Shown: positions 1 to 6,259, numbered from the stretch's first letter. The stretch: DNA of 11,043 bases from Candidatus Zixiibacteriota bacterium (GCA_022564135.1 JADFLZ010000038.1:1-11043); one strand, 5' to 3'. A program made the numbers and translations. The notes: a model not told the origin generated them from the letters alone.

Positions 1-413
1 AAATAGGCCTCTACTTTATAGAAATAAACTTTGTCATCATTAGTTTTATTGTCTGTAAATTTTGTAGCGCCGCGGACAGCATTACCGGCTTTTTCAAAAG
101 GGCCGTCTTTGGATTCTGAGCGTTGAACCAGATAGCCGGATACTTTGCCGTTGCCGTCGTCATCGGGAGACAATTCCCAGCTGATTAAAACTGCCCCGCC
201 ATTATCATTGGGCAGGTCTATTGCCTTTATATTAGAAGCAGGAAGTGGAGCTATATTGGCTGACTCTGCGGCTTGTTCGGCAGCGACAGCGGTATCAGCA
301 GCTGTTTCTGCATCCTGTGCTGTCGAAACATTTAAACTGATTAATAAAAGAGATAGCGTGAATAAGGCGATTTTCGAGCAATTATGAGCAAGATTTGGAG
401 AAGATAACCGCAA
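1..413 (-). CDS. Secreted fibronectin type III domain protein, 5' part (runs off window)
   Basis: The first 137 codons are present, read leftwards from a TTG start whose RBS (GAGGAAAGAG) lies just upstream; an in-frame TAG sits eight codons before the start and I found no ATG that fits. Residues 1-33 form a signal peptide: a short polar start, a hydrophobic core IALFTLSLLLISL (residues 15-27), and a likely signal peptidase I site after VSTAQ. An Ala/Glu-rich linker (about 34-60) follows. From about residue 63 comes a fibronectin type III fold, seen in the motifs VLISWELSPDDDG, SGYLVQRSES and KVYFYKVEAY, the usual B, C and G strand landmarks. Such domains mediate protein-protein contact in exported proteins. 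The rest of the protein lies outside the window, so the overall function is unknown. It is transcribed divergently from the GlmL-like unit. Confidence 0.8.
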   Translation of the reverse strand, partial: MRLSSPNLAHNCSKIALFTLSLLLISLNVSTAQDAETAADTAVAAEQAAESANIAPLPASNIKAIDLPNDNGGAVLISWELSPDDDGNGKVSGYLVQRSESKDGPFEKAGNAVRGATKFTDNKTNDDKVYFYKVEAY

Positions 414-788
414 ATTCTCTTTCCTCTAAGATTCCTAATATGTTTTGCTAATCATCAGCGGCCTTTTAACTTGAACGAACCCTACCGCTGATCTGTCAAA
501 TATATCTTATTCTTTGCTTTCGTTTAATACTCAAAAATGCAGTGCGGCGAATCCAACCTGTCATTCGGCCGCCAAATATAATTCGCCAATAAAGAGACAG
601 CTGAAATTTAAGTCAAGGAAAAAGAAAATCAGAAGATTGCAGCCCTGCTTTGTCGCATTGCCTGCTATGCTACTATTTCCTTGCCGCAGGGCGCTTTACA
701 AGACGGGCAAGTTGTGTTATATAAGTCGTCTTTGGTTGAAATGGCGGGCTTGGCCTGCTTTTGAATATAACGATAGAGAAAGAGATTG
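414..788. promoter_or_regulatory. Divergent non-coding region between the FnIII gene and the GlmL-like unit
   Basis: This 375-bp stretch separates two genes pointing away from each other, so promoters for both should lie here, but I cannot assign a convincing -35/-10 pair. A perfect TATAAT occurs at 577-582 on the plus strand without a recognisable -35, and TTGACA lies on the minus strand at 499-494 without a good -10 at 16-18 bp. It holds inverted repeats at 454-461/485-492 (ATCAGCGG/CCGCTGAT), 546-552/581-587 (GGCGAAT/ATTCGCC) and a GC-rich hairpin with a T-run at 744-762. A plus-strand open frame at 514-789 has no RBS and a Lys/Arg/Cys-rich composition, and is not taken as a gene. Confidence 0.45.
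744..762 (+). terminator. Possible short attenuator hairpin in the leader of the GlmL-like gene
   Basis: GCGGGC (744-749) can pair with GCCTGC (753-758), with one G-T pair and a three-base loop, and is followed by TTTT (759-762). It ends 26 bases before the ATG at 789. The shape is that of a weak intrinsic terminator, but the stem is short, the loop tight and the T-run only four bases, so it may be chance. Confidence 0.25.
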
Positions 789-2633
789 ATGGCAAAGTTC
801 GATAATCCTGAAGATATTAAAGTAATAGTAGCTACCGACTGCGGCTCCACCACCACCAAAGCTATATTAATAGAATTCACCAATGGCGAGTACCGCTTAG
901 TTTCCCGAGGCGAAGCACCTACTACCGTAGAAGCGCCATTTGAAGACGTTACCATGGGAGTGCTTAACGCCGTGGCTGAGCTAGAAGAACTGACCGGCCG
1001 TAAGATTCTTGACGAAAACAGCAAATTTATTTCTCCTGCCAATGGCAAAATTGGCACAGATGTGTACATATCGACCTCATCAGCCGGAGGCGGACTGCAG
1101 ATGATGGTTGCCGGAGTTGTGCGCTCGATGACTGCCGAATCTGCCGAGCGGGCGGCATTGGGAGCCGGGGCAATTGTAATGGATGTGATAGCCTCAAACG
1201 ATAAACGGCTGCCGCATCAGCAGATAGAACGAATCAGGCATCTCAGGCCAGATATGATTTTACTCTCCGGCGGTATCGACGGCGGCACCACCACTCACGT
1301 TGTGGAACTGGCTGAACTTATAGCAGCGGCGGACCCTCGTCCCCGACTCGGTTCGTCATATAAGCTTCCGGTAATTTTTGCCGGCAATAAAGATGCAGCC
1401 GGGGCAGTTGCCGAAGTTCTCAAAGATAAAGTCGATTTGAAAACGGTTGATAATCTGCGGCCAGTTTTAGAAAGAGAAAATCTGGGTCCGGCCCGTGAAG
1501 AAATTCATGAACTTTTTATGGAGCACGTTATGGCTCAGGCACCGGGTTACAAAAAACTGATGGCCTGGACCGACGCTCCCATCATGCCCACGCCGGGTGC
1601 GGTCGGGCTTATTATTCAGACTATCGCCGACCAGTACAATATTGAAGCTATTGGCGTGGATATTGGCGGCGCCACCACTGATGTTTTCTCGGTCTTTCGT
1701 CCCGAAGGGGGCAAGCCGGTTTTTAACCGCACCGTCTCTGCCAACTTAGGCATGTCGTATTCTATTTCGAACGTCTTTGCCGAGGCTACGGTGCCGATGG
1801 TCATGCGCTGGGTGCCTTTTGAAATGGATGAGCGCGATCTGCGCAACCGTGTCAAAAACAAAATGGTTCGTCCGACTACTATACCGCAGTCGCTCGAAGA
1901 ACTTATTTTTGAACAGGCAATTGCCAAAGAAGCTCTCAGGCTGGCGTTTATCCAGCACAAAAGTTTTGCAACTACCCTAAAAGGCGTACAACAGCAAAGA
2001 ACAATCGCCGACGCCTTTGACCAAAAATCTTCGGGCGATTCGATCGTCAATATGCTGTCACTGGATATGTTAATTGGTTCCGGCGGTGTGCTTTCGCACG
2101 CTCCCCGCAGACAGCAGGCTGCTTTTATGATGATTGATGCTTTCCTGCCGGAGGGTATCACCCGGCTGGCAGTAGATTCAATTTTCATGATGCCGCAGCT
2201 GGGAGTTTTAGCGGAAGTTCAGCCTAAAGCTGCTACCGAAGTATTTGATAAAGACTGCCTGATTCATCTGGGCACCTGCATTTGCCCCTCGGGGAAAAGT
2301 AAAAAGGGCGGCCCGGTCATGAAATACAGCATTGAACTGCCCGGTGGCACTAAAAGCGGAACATTAAATCATCTGGAAATGAAAAAATTTGAGCTGGGTC
2401 TTGGAGATGACGGCCTGCCGCTGAAAGCCAAGGCAGTATTAGAACCGGAAAAACATTTTGACCTTGGAGCCGGCAAAGGTGCTAAAGTCCAAGTAGAACT
2501 AAACGGCGGTGTAGTCGGCATCATTCTTGATGGTCGCGGCCGGCCCTTTGACCTTTCTACCCTTGCTGAAAAAGAGAGAGTCTCCTACTTAAAAGAGTGG
2601 ATGAAGGAACTCGATATTTATCCCGGAATGTAA
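789..2633 (+). CDS. GlmL/MutL-family (glutamate mutase L-like) ASKHA-fold ATPase, with C-terminal extension
   Basis: The family comprises sugar-kinase/Hsp70-fold ATPases named after the accessory protein encoded with cobalamin-dependent glutamate mutase in clostridia, thought to reactivate or protect that enzyme. The nucleotide-binding motifs are clear: phosphate-1 loop DCGSTTTKAI (residues 17-26), STSSAGGGLQMMVAGVV (96-112), LLSGGIDGGTT (158-168), phosphate-2 loop GVDIGGATTDVFSV (289-302) and an adenosine-type SGGVLSH (431-437). At 614 aa it is longer than the roughly 460-aa clostridial members; the extra about 130 residues (from about 480) are Gly-rich and begin with C490, C497 and C499. 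ATG at 789 is preferred, with AGAGAAAGAG upstream; an in-frame TTG lies one codon earlier. No mutase subunit is encoded in the window, so action on a mutase is not supported by context. It starts a tight three-gene unit, with only 2 bp before the next gene. Confidence 0.85.
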   Translation: MAKFDNPEDIKVIVATDCGSTTTKAILIEFTNGEYRLVSRGEAPTTVEAPFEDVTMGVLNAVAELEELTGRKILDENSKFISPANGKIGTDVYISTSSAGGGLQMMVAGVVRSMTAESAERAALGAGAIVMDVIASNDKRLPHQQIERIRHLRPDMILLSGGIDGGTTTHVVELAELIAAADPRPRLGSSYKLPVIFAGNKDAAGAVAEVLKDKVDLKTVDNLRPVLERENLGPAREEIHELFMEHVMAQAPGYKKLMAWTDAPIMPTPGAVGLIIQTIADQYNIEAIGVDIGGATTDVFSVFRPEGGKPVFNRTVSANLGMSYSISNVFAEATVPMVMRWVPFEMDERDLRNRVKNKMVRPTTIPQSLEELIFEQAIAKEALRLAFIQHKSFATTLKGVQQQRTIADAFDQKSSGDSIVNMLSLDMLIGSGGVLSHAPRRQQAAFMMIDAFLPEGITRLAVDSIFMMPQLGVLAEVQPKAATEVFDKDCLIHLGTCICPSGKSKKGGPVMKYSIELPGGTKSGTLNHLEMKKFELGLGDDGLPLKAKAVLEPEKHFDLGAGKGAKVQVELNGGVVGIILDGRGRPFDLSTLAEKERVSYLKEWMKELDIYPGM

Positions 2634-2635
2634 TT

Positions 2636-3367
2636 ATGAAAAAAATTGTCATTGCAATTTTGTTTCTGGCGACGGTCAATCTATCAGCCGAAACATATGT
2701 TAGTTTTAAAGGCGGCTTTTATTTTGAATATCCCGAAAACTGGATTCAAATTGATTTCAATACCGCCGACCTGTTTTTAAGCCGCTCGGCGACAGATATT
2801 TCTTCAATGGAGTACGAAGCAGTCTTCGCCCCGGCTGAATCTTCACCGTTTTTCGCCGGCGAATATCTTATTCTAAAACTCGACACTTTAGAATGGCTCT
2901 ATGAATATCAAGAAGACTCTATTGTTGAAGCGGTTGAGACGGAACTCGGCCAGAAACTTCTGAGAACATCAGCCTGGGACCAGCTGGCGGATACTAACTC
3001 GATGGTTCCGGTTTACGACACAGAAAATAAGATAATTTTCATCCAGAGCGACCTGACTCAGGGTATAGAAATAATTAAGCGCAGCGTTTTTATTAAAAAG
3101 ATGTACGATAAAGGTGTAGCCGAATTTTACTTTTTTGCTCCGCATGAAACTTTTGAATCGAGCAAGGAAGTTATCAAGAATATCGTCAGCTCATTTTCAA
3201 CAGAAAACGTTAATCAGGCTCTGCCGACCGAAGAACTAAAAGTCGCCGACTTAGATGACGACGCGAACATTTCCAGCACTATCATGATTACCGCAGCAGC
3301 TGCGTTACTAATTATTATTGTCATAATAGTACGCATGAAAATGGCTGCCAGAAGAAAAGAAGAATAA
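2636..3367 (+). CDS. Membrane-anchored periplasmic protein, PsbP/DcrB-like fold suspected
   Basis: This 243-aa protein has a signal peptide (MKKIVIAILFLATVNLSAE, cleavage near residue 18), a soluble region (about 20-190) and one hydrophobic C-terminal helix (about 214-232, TIMITAAAALLIIIVIIV), followed by the basic tail RMKMAARRKEE. That predicts an extracytoplasmic domain anchored in the inner membrane with a short cytoplasmic tail. The soluble part begins with GGFYFEYPENWIQID (26-40) and ends with VAEFYFFAPHETFESSKEVIKNIVSSF. This spacing (Tyr-Pro-x-x-Trp near the start, a strand plus helix ending in S-F) resembles the PsbP/Mog1/DcrB alpha-beta sandwich. That is a pattern impression, not a proven homology. 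The ATG at 2636 gives a normal signal peptide; a frame opening 13 codons upstream would overlap the previous gene. Its place inside the GlmL-like unit is unexplained. Confidence 0.75.
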   Translation: MKKIVIAILFLATVNLSAETYVSFKGGFYFEYPENWIQIDFNTADLFLSRSATDISSMEYEAVFAPAESSPFFAGEYLILKLDTLEWLYEYQEDSIVEAVETELGQKLLRTSAWDQLADTNSMVPVYDTENKIIFIQSDLTQGIEIIKRSVFIKKMYDKGVAEFYFFAPHETFESSKEVIKNIVSSFSTENVNQALPTEELKVADLDDDANISSTIMITAAAALLIIIVIIVRMKMAARRKEE

Positions 3368-3393
3368 CTTAAAAGTTACCAGAGGAAATAAAA

Positions 3394-4518
3394 TTGGGTC
3401 ACGCCTATACACCAGGTTTAAAAGTAACCAGTAATTATCTTATCAAGAAAGACAGAATCCTGCCGCTTAAGGGCGAAGTCAAAGTCAAAGTTGGTGACAA
3501 AGTCCAGCCCGATGATGTCGTCGCCGAAACTTATCTGCCGGGCAACGTGGTGCCCTTAAATGTGGCCAATATTCTGGGGCTGCCCCCGGAAGACCTCGAA
3601 ATGGCTATGTCCAAAAAAGAAGGTGAAGCCATAACCGAAGGCGAGCAGATTGCTCTTAAGACATCTTTTATAAAGTTTTTTAATAAAGCCTGCAACGCTA
3701 CTATCGACGGTACCATAGAATCAATTTCCCACATTACCGGTCAGGTATTGCAGCGGGGCAAACCTAATCCTGTTCAGGTCAGAGCATATTTGAGTGGTGA
3801 GGTTGTTGAGGTGTTTCCGGGCGAAGGTGTAGTGGTGGCCTGTCATGGGGCTTTTGTTCAGGGCATATTTGGCATTGGCGGTGAGACCTACGGCAATTTG
3901 CGAATTGCAGTTTCAGATAACAGCGCCGTCTTGACCGATGACTTAATTACAGAAGATATGGCCGGGCAGGTTATTGTGGGTGGTTCACTGGTGACCGCTT
4001 TAGCACTCGAAAAAGCAATTAAAGTAAAGGCCAAAGGAATTGTCGTCGGCGGCTTTGATGATAAAGATTTGCGCGACTTTTTGGGTTACGATATTGGTGT
4101 AGCCATTACCGGCTCTGAAGATAAAGGCATAACTCTGGTTGTTTCCGAAGGCTTTGGAAAAATCGATATGGCCGGTAAAACTTTTGATCTCTTAAAAAGT
4201 CACGAAGGTCAGATGGCCTGTATCAACGGCGCTACCCAGATCAGAGCCGGAGTGATACGCCCCGAAGTTGTCATCCCCCGTGCCGAGCAGGGTCATGTTG
4301 AGGATACTGGTCCTACCGAAGTCATGGGACTTGCCATAGGTTCGCCAATTCGCGTTATACGCCATCCTTATTTTGGCAGACTTGGTAAAGTAACAGACCT
4401 GCCGTCACCGCTGCACACGCTGGAATCAGAATCCAAAGCACGCGTTCTGGAAGTTGAGTTCGAAGACGGCAGCAAAGCTATCGTTCCCAGAGCCAATGTT
4501 GAAATGATTGAAGATTAG
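3394..4518 (+). CDS. Unknown protein with barrel-sandwich-like N-terminus and KOW-like C-terminus
   Basis: This 374-aa, apparently cytosolic protein has no signal peptide or membrane helix. It starts with TTG; the RBS AGAGGAAAT (3381-3389) fixes this start. Residues 24-45 (PLKGEVKVKVGDKVQPDDVVAE) look like the lipoyl/barrel-sandwich hybrid segment found in RnfC/NqrA-type proteins. Segments at 104-117 and 133-163 are again Gly/Val-rich and could complete such a barrel. The middle (about 190-295) carries GIVVGGF, GVAITGSED, LVVSEGFGKIDM and TQIRAGVIRPEVVIP, which I recognise as conserved in style but cannot assign to a named enzyme. The end (about 315-374), GSPIRVIRHPYFGRLGKV through EDGSKAIVPRANVEMIED, resembles a KOW/SH3-like beta-barrel as in NusG and some ribosomal proteins. 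It is last in the unit with the GlmL-like gene, 26 bp after its neighbour. No cofactor or catalytic motif is evident. Confidence 0.75.
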   Translation: MGHAYTPGLKVTSNYLIKKDRILPLKGEVKVKVGDKVQPDDVVAETYLPGNVVPLNVANILGLPPEDLEMAMSKKEGEAITEGEQIALKTSFIKFFNKACNATIDGTIESISHITGQVLQRGKPNPVQVRAYLSGEVVEVFPGEGVVVACHGAFVQGIFGIGGETYGNLRIAVSDNSAVLTDDLITEDMAGQVIVGGSLVTALALEKAIKVKAKGIVVGGFDDKDLRDFLGYDIGVAITGSEDKGITLVVSEGFGKIDMAGKTFDLLKSHEGQMACINGATQIRAGVIRPEVVIPRAEQGHVEDTGPTEVMGLAIGSPIRVIRHPYFGRLGKVTDLPSPLHTLESESKARVLEVEFEDGSKAIVPRANVEMIED

Positions 4519-4544
4519 CTTAAAAAAAATAATAGATATTCAAG

Positions 4545-4582
4545 AAAAAGCCTCCCCGATAATTAATCGGTGAGGCTTTTTT
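4545..4582. terminator. Bidirectional intrinsic terminator
   Basis: A long near-perfect hairpin: AAAAAGCCTC (4545-4554) pairs with GAGGCTTTTT (4572-4581), one C/T mismatch (4555/4571), then CCGAT (4556-4560) pairs with ATCGG (4566-4570) around an AATTA loop. It has a T-run on each strand. It lies 27 bp after the plus-strand unit and 28 bp after the stop of the minus-strand lipoprotein gene, so it serves both convergent transcripts. Confidence 0.93.
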
Positions 4583-4609
4583 GTGTCAATTACAGAGTTG
4601 TTTACTCGC

Positions 4610-4873
4610 CTATTCGCCGCCGCCTTCGGCTTCAGCTTCGGCTTCATCTGCAGCTTCAGCTTCGGCTTCAGCTTCGGCTCCATCTGCAGCATCATCTGTT
4701 CCGGCCTCTTCGGCAGGCGCGGCAGAATCCATAGCAGTTGTGTCCTGAGCTTCAGCTTCCTGAGTTGCGGCCGGCTCTTTGGTGGTGTCGTCTTTGGTAC
4801 CTTCCTTCGAACAGCCAAATACCAGCATTGACATAAATAATAGAGCAAGAGTAGTTGCCAGTAGTTTCTTCAT
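4610..4873 (-). CDS. Small acidic Ala/Glu-repeat lipoprotein
   Basis: This 87-aa protein starts MKKLLATTLALLFMSMLVFGC. The lipobox VFGC makes Cys21 the lipidated residue after signal peptidase II cleavage, so it is an envelope lipoprotein. Serine at +2 would favour outer-membrane sorting under the E. coli rule, which may not hold here. The mature part is low complexity: a Lys/Thr/Asp stretch (22-34), then only Ala, Glu, Asp, Gly, Thr and a few others, without Lys or Arg after residue 32. It ends in alternating Glu-Ala runs encoded by the tandem repeat at 4624-4689. It is therefore strongly negative and probably disordered or a single helix. An ideal RBS (AAGGAGGG, 4886-4879) precedes the ATG. 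Surrounding frames with Ser/Phe or Lys/Pro repeats are shadows of it. I cannot name a function; a role as an envelope spacer or cation-binding tail is speculation. Confidence 0.82.
   Translation of the reverse strand: MKKLLATTLALLFMSMLVFGCSKEGTKDDTTKEPAATQEAEAQDTTAMDSAAPAEEAGTDDAADGAEAEAEAEAADEAEAEAEGGGE
4624..4689. repeat. 36-nt tandem repeat, almost two copies, within the acidic lipoprotein gene
   Basis: A 30-base block at 4624-4653 recurs at 4660-4689 with one difference, a T/C change, giving a 36-base period. Each block is itself built from GGCTTC/AGCTTC hexamers, and each ends in ATCTGCAG. On the minus strand it encodes alternating Glu-Ala dipeptides broken by Ala-Asp. The period is a multiple of three, so copy changes would keep the frame. 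Confidence 0.85.
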
Positions 4874-5114
4874 AAAATCCCTCCTTCAAGATTATTATTA
4901 GAAATGCTATTTACGTTTCTGATAGACAAAAGTCCAACAGAAACTGCTAAAGGTCAAGTTTTATCTGGAAACTTCCTCTTTTGACCGTTTCCCCCTGTTT
5001 TAGTTGATTGTGCGGCTATGTCAGGGTAGCTTGGCTCCCTTTATAAAAGGAATTTGGCCAGAGTTTTTTTAAAGTTTAATTGTAACTAAAACCGAAGGAT
5101 ATTGTAAAACTGAT
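4874..5114. promoter_or_regulatory. Divergent control region between the acidic lipoprotein and tolQ
   Basis: These 241 AT-rich bases must hold the promoters of both flanking genes. For the minus-strand gene a plausible sigma-70-type promoter is TTGGAC (4937-4932), 18 bp, TAAATA (4913-4908), which would start transcription just upstream of the RBS. An inverted repeat GTTTCTG (4915-4921)/CAGAAAC (4938-4944) brackets its -35 box and could be an operator. For tolQ I see TATAAA at 5042-5047 inside the small palindrome CCTTTATAAAAGG, but no matching -35. GAAGGA (5094-5099) is the nearest RBS-like sequence and lies a long 15 bases from the tolQ ATG. Confidence 0.4.
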
Positions 5115-5831
5115 ATGACAAATTTGATACTTCCGGCGATATTTTCAGGGTCTTTATGGGAAATAGTCGCTACCACCTCCGGATTTGGGCTGTTTATTTT
5201 GCTGGTGCTTGTATTTATGTCTATGGCCTCCTGGGCTATAATTTTCAATAAGTGGAAGCAGTTTAAAAAAGTAGGGCTTCAGACCGGGCAATTCTTAGCC
5301 CACTTTAAGCGCTCCAAAAAAATATCCGAATCAATAGGGCAGGCAAAGACTTACGGCGATTCCCCGCTTGCCAGCATCTACAGCGCCGGCATCAAAGAAC
5401 TGGCTGAGCTGAGCCAGATTAAGAATCAAGGCGGCGAGCTGCAGCAATCTTTACATCCTTTGGAAGAAAGAGAATATGAGATTGTAGAAATGGCGATGGA
5501 AAGAGCTATGAGTGAAGGGCTGGGCAAACTTGAACAACAGATTGTCTTTCTGGCTACCACCGGCAATACTGCCCCTTTTATGGGACTATTGGGAACGGTT
5601 GTAGGAATTATGGATTCGTTTTGGCAAATCGGTGAAAGAGGTTCGGCCTCGCTGGCTGTTGTTGCTCCCGGAATCGCCGAAGCTTTATTGGCCACGATTG
5701 TAGGCCTGGGCGCAGCCATTCCGGCTGTAATAGGCTTTAACTGGGCTAATAATAAAATGAAATACTTAAACGATGACTGCACCAACTTCATACTGCTCTT
5801 TATCAGCCGCGCTAAAAAGGAAAACATATAG
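5115..5831 (+). CDS. tolQ: TolQ, proton-channel subunit of the Tol-Pal motor (MotA/TolQ/ExbB family)
   Basis: This 238-aa inner-membrane protein has the three-helix TolQ/ExbB layout: TM1 at about 22-44 (FGLFILLVLVFMSMASWAII), a cytoplasmic domain of about 100 residues, TM2 at about 145-169 (FLATTGNTAPFMGLLGTVVG) and TM3 at about 182-207 (VVAPGIAEALLATIVGLGAA). The TM2-TM3 motifs with Thr148/Thr149, GLLGTV and the GIAEALLAT segment are family hallmarks of the pentameric pore surrounding the TolR dimer. With TolR it uses proton flow to drive the TolA/TonB-like transducer. TolQ rather than ExbB is chosen because tolR, tolB, pal and cpoB follow. The stop TAG overlaps the GTG start of tolR by one base. 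The acyl-CoA thioesterase gene ybgC that precedes tolQ in E. coli is absent here. Confidence 0.93.
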   Translation: MTNLILPAIFSGSLWEIVATTSGFGLFILLVLVFMSMASWAIIFNKWKQFKKVGLQTGQFLAHFKRSKKISESIGQAKTYGDSPLASIYSAGIKELAELSQIKNQGGELQQSLHPLEEREYEIVEMAMERAMSEGLGKLEQQIVFLATTGNTAPFMGLLGTVVGIMDSFWQIGERGSASLAVVAPGIAEALLATIVGLGAAIPAVIGFNWANNKMKYLNDDCTNFILLFISRAKKENI

Positions 5832-6259
5832 TGCGGCGGCCGAAAAAAAGAACCTACGGCGCTATGGCCGATATTAATATCGCCAACTTAGTCGATGTGG
5901 TGCTGGTACTTCTCATAATCTTTATGATTTCCGCGCCGCTCTTGCAATCCGGAATCGAAGTAGAACTGCCTAAGACACGGGCAGCCGTTATCGAAGAAGA
6001 AGTTGAAGGAATTGTAATTACCATTGACGCCAAGGGAGGCATTTACATTAACGATGTCTGGTCGCGCCTTGAAAATTTCGAAGCTGATCTGGAAGAAGTG
6101 ATGAGCATCAAAGGTACCTCTACAGTATATCTTCGCGGCGATTCGGCAGTATCATATGGAACCGCTATCGGTGTAATTAGCCGACTAAAGGAGATGGGCA
6201 TCGAAGAAATCGGCCTGGTTACCGCAAAAATTGAAGAATCTTCAAAATACAAGAAATAG
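5831..6259 (+). CDS. tolR: TolR, proton-channel subunit of the Tol-Pal motor (ExbD/TolR family)
   Basis: This 142-aa protein has a short basic cytoplasmic N-terminus (MRRPKKR), one membrane helix (about 20-36, LVDVVLVLLIIFMISAP) with the essential protonatable Asp22, and a periplasmic domain of about 100 residues (VELPKTRAAV, IVITIDAKGGIYIND, VYLRGDSAVSYG) typical of ExbD/TolR. GTG is the start; AAGGA lies about 10 bases upstream inside the end of tolQ, and the one-base TAGTG overlap suggests translational coupling. The segment ahead of the helix reads DINIAN where many relatives have INVTP, so the usual Pro is missing; the Asp is retained. TolR versus ExbD is decided by the neighbours. Confidence 0.92.
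   Translation: MRRPKKRTYGAMADINIANLVDVVLVLLIIFMISAPLLQSGIEVELPKTRAAVIEEEVEGIVITIDAKGGIYINDVWSRLENFEADLEEVMSIKGTSTVYLRGDSAVSYGTAIGVISRLKEMGIEEIGLVTAKIEESSKYKK

Noticed and set aside
145..387. Plus-strand open frame with Ala/Ser-rich product
   Set aside because: It is the antisense shadow of the minus-strand FnIII gene, whose product has a signal peptide and a recognisable domain.
514..789. Plus-strand open frame of 91 codons ending at the start of the GlmL-like gene
   Set aside because: It has no ATG, no RBS and a Lys/Arg/Cys-rich composition unlike the neighbours, and it spans several inverted repeats; it looks like leader DNA.
1616..2188. Minus-strand open frame of 190 codons inside the GlmL-like gene
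   Set aside because: It is fully antisense to conserved motifs, with low-complexity Ser/Leu/Arg content and no RBS.
4624..4689. Repeat block as a CRISPR array
   Set aside because: There are only two near-contiguous copies without unique spacers, and the block is coding, hexamer-based sequence with a 36-base period.
4540..4848. Lys/Pro- or Phe/Ser-repeat frames over the acidic lipoprotein gene on both strands
   Set aside because: They are off-frame readings of the same hexamer repeats; only the 4610-4873 minus frame has a strong RBS, signal peptide and lipobox.
5038..5050. CCTTTATAAAAGG palindrome near a T7 run (5064-5070) as a terminator
   Set aside because: The stem is only five A/T-rich base pairs and the T-run is separated from it by more than ten bases, so it is not an intrinsic terminator.
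5102..5110. TTGTAA and TGTAAA hexamers just upstream of tolQ as a promoter
   Set aside because: The -10-like element would end only four bases before the start codon, leaving no room for a normal leader and RBS.
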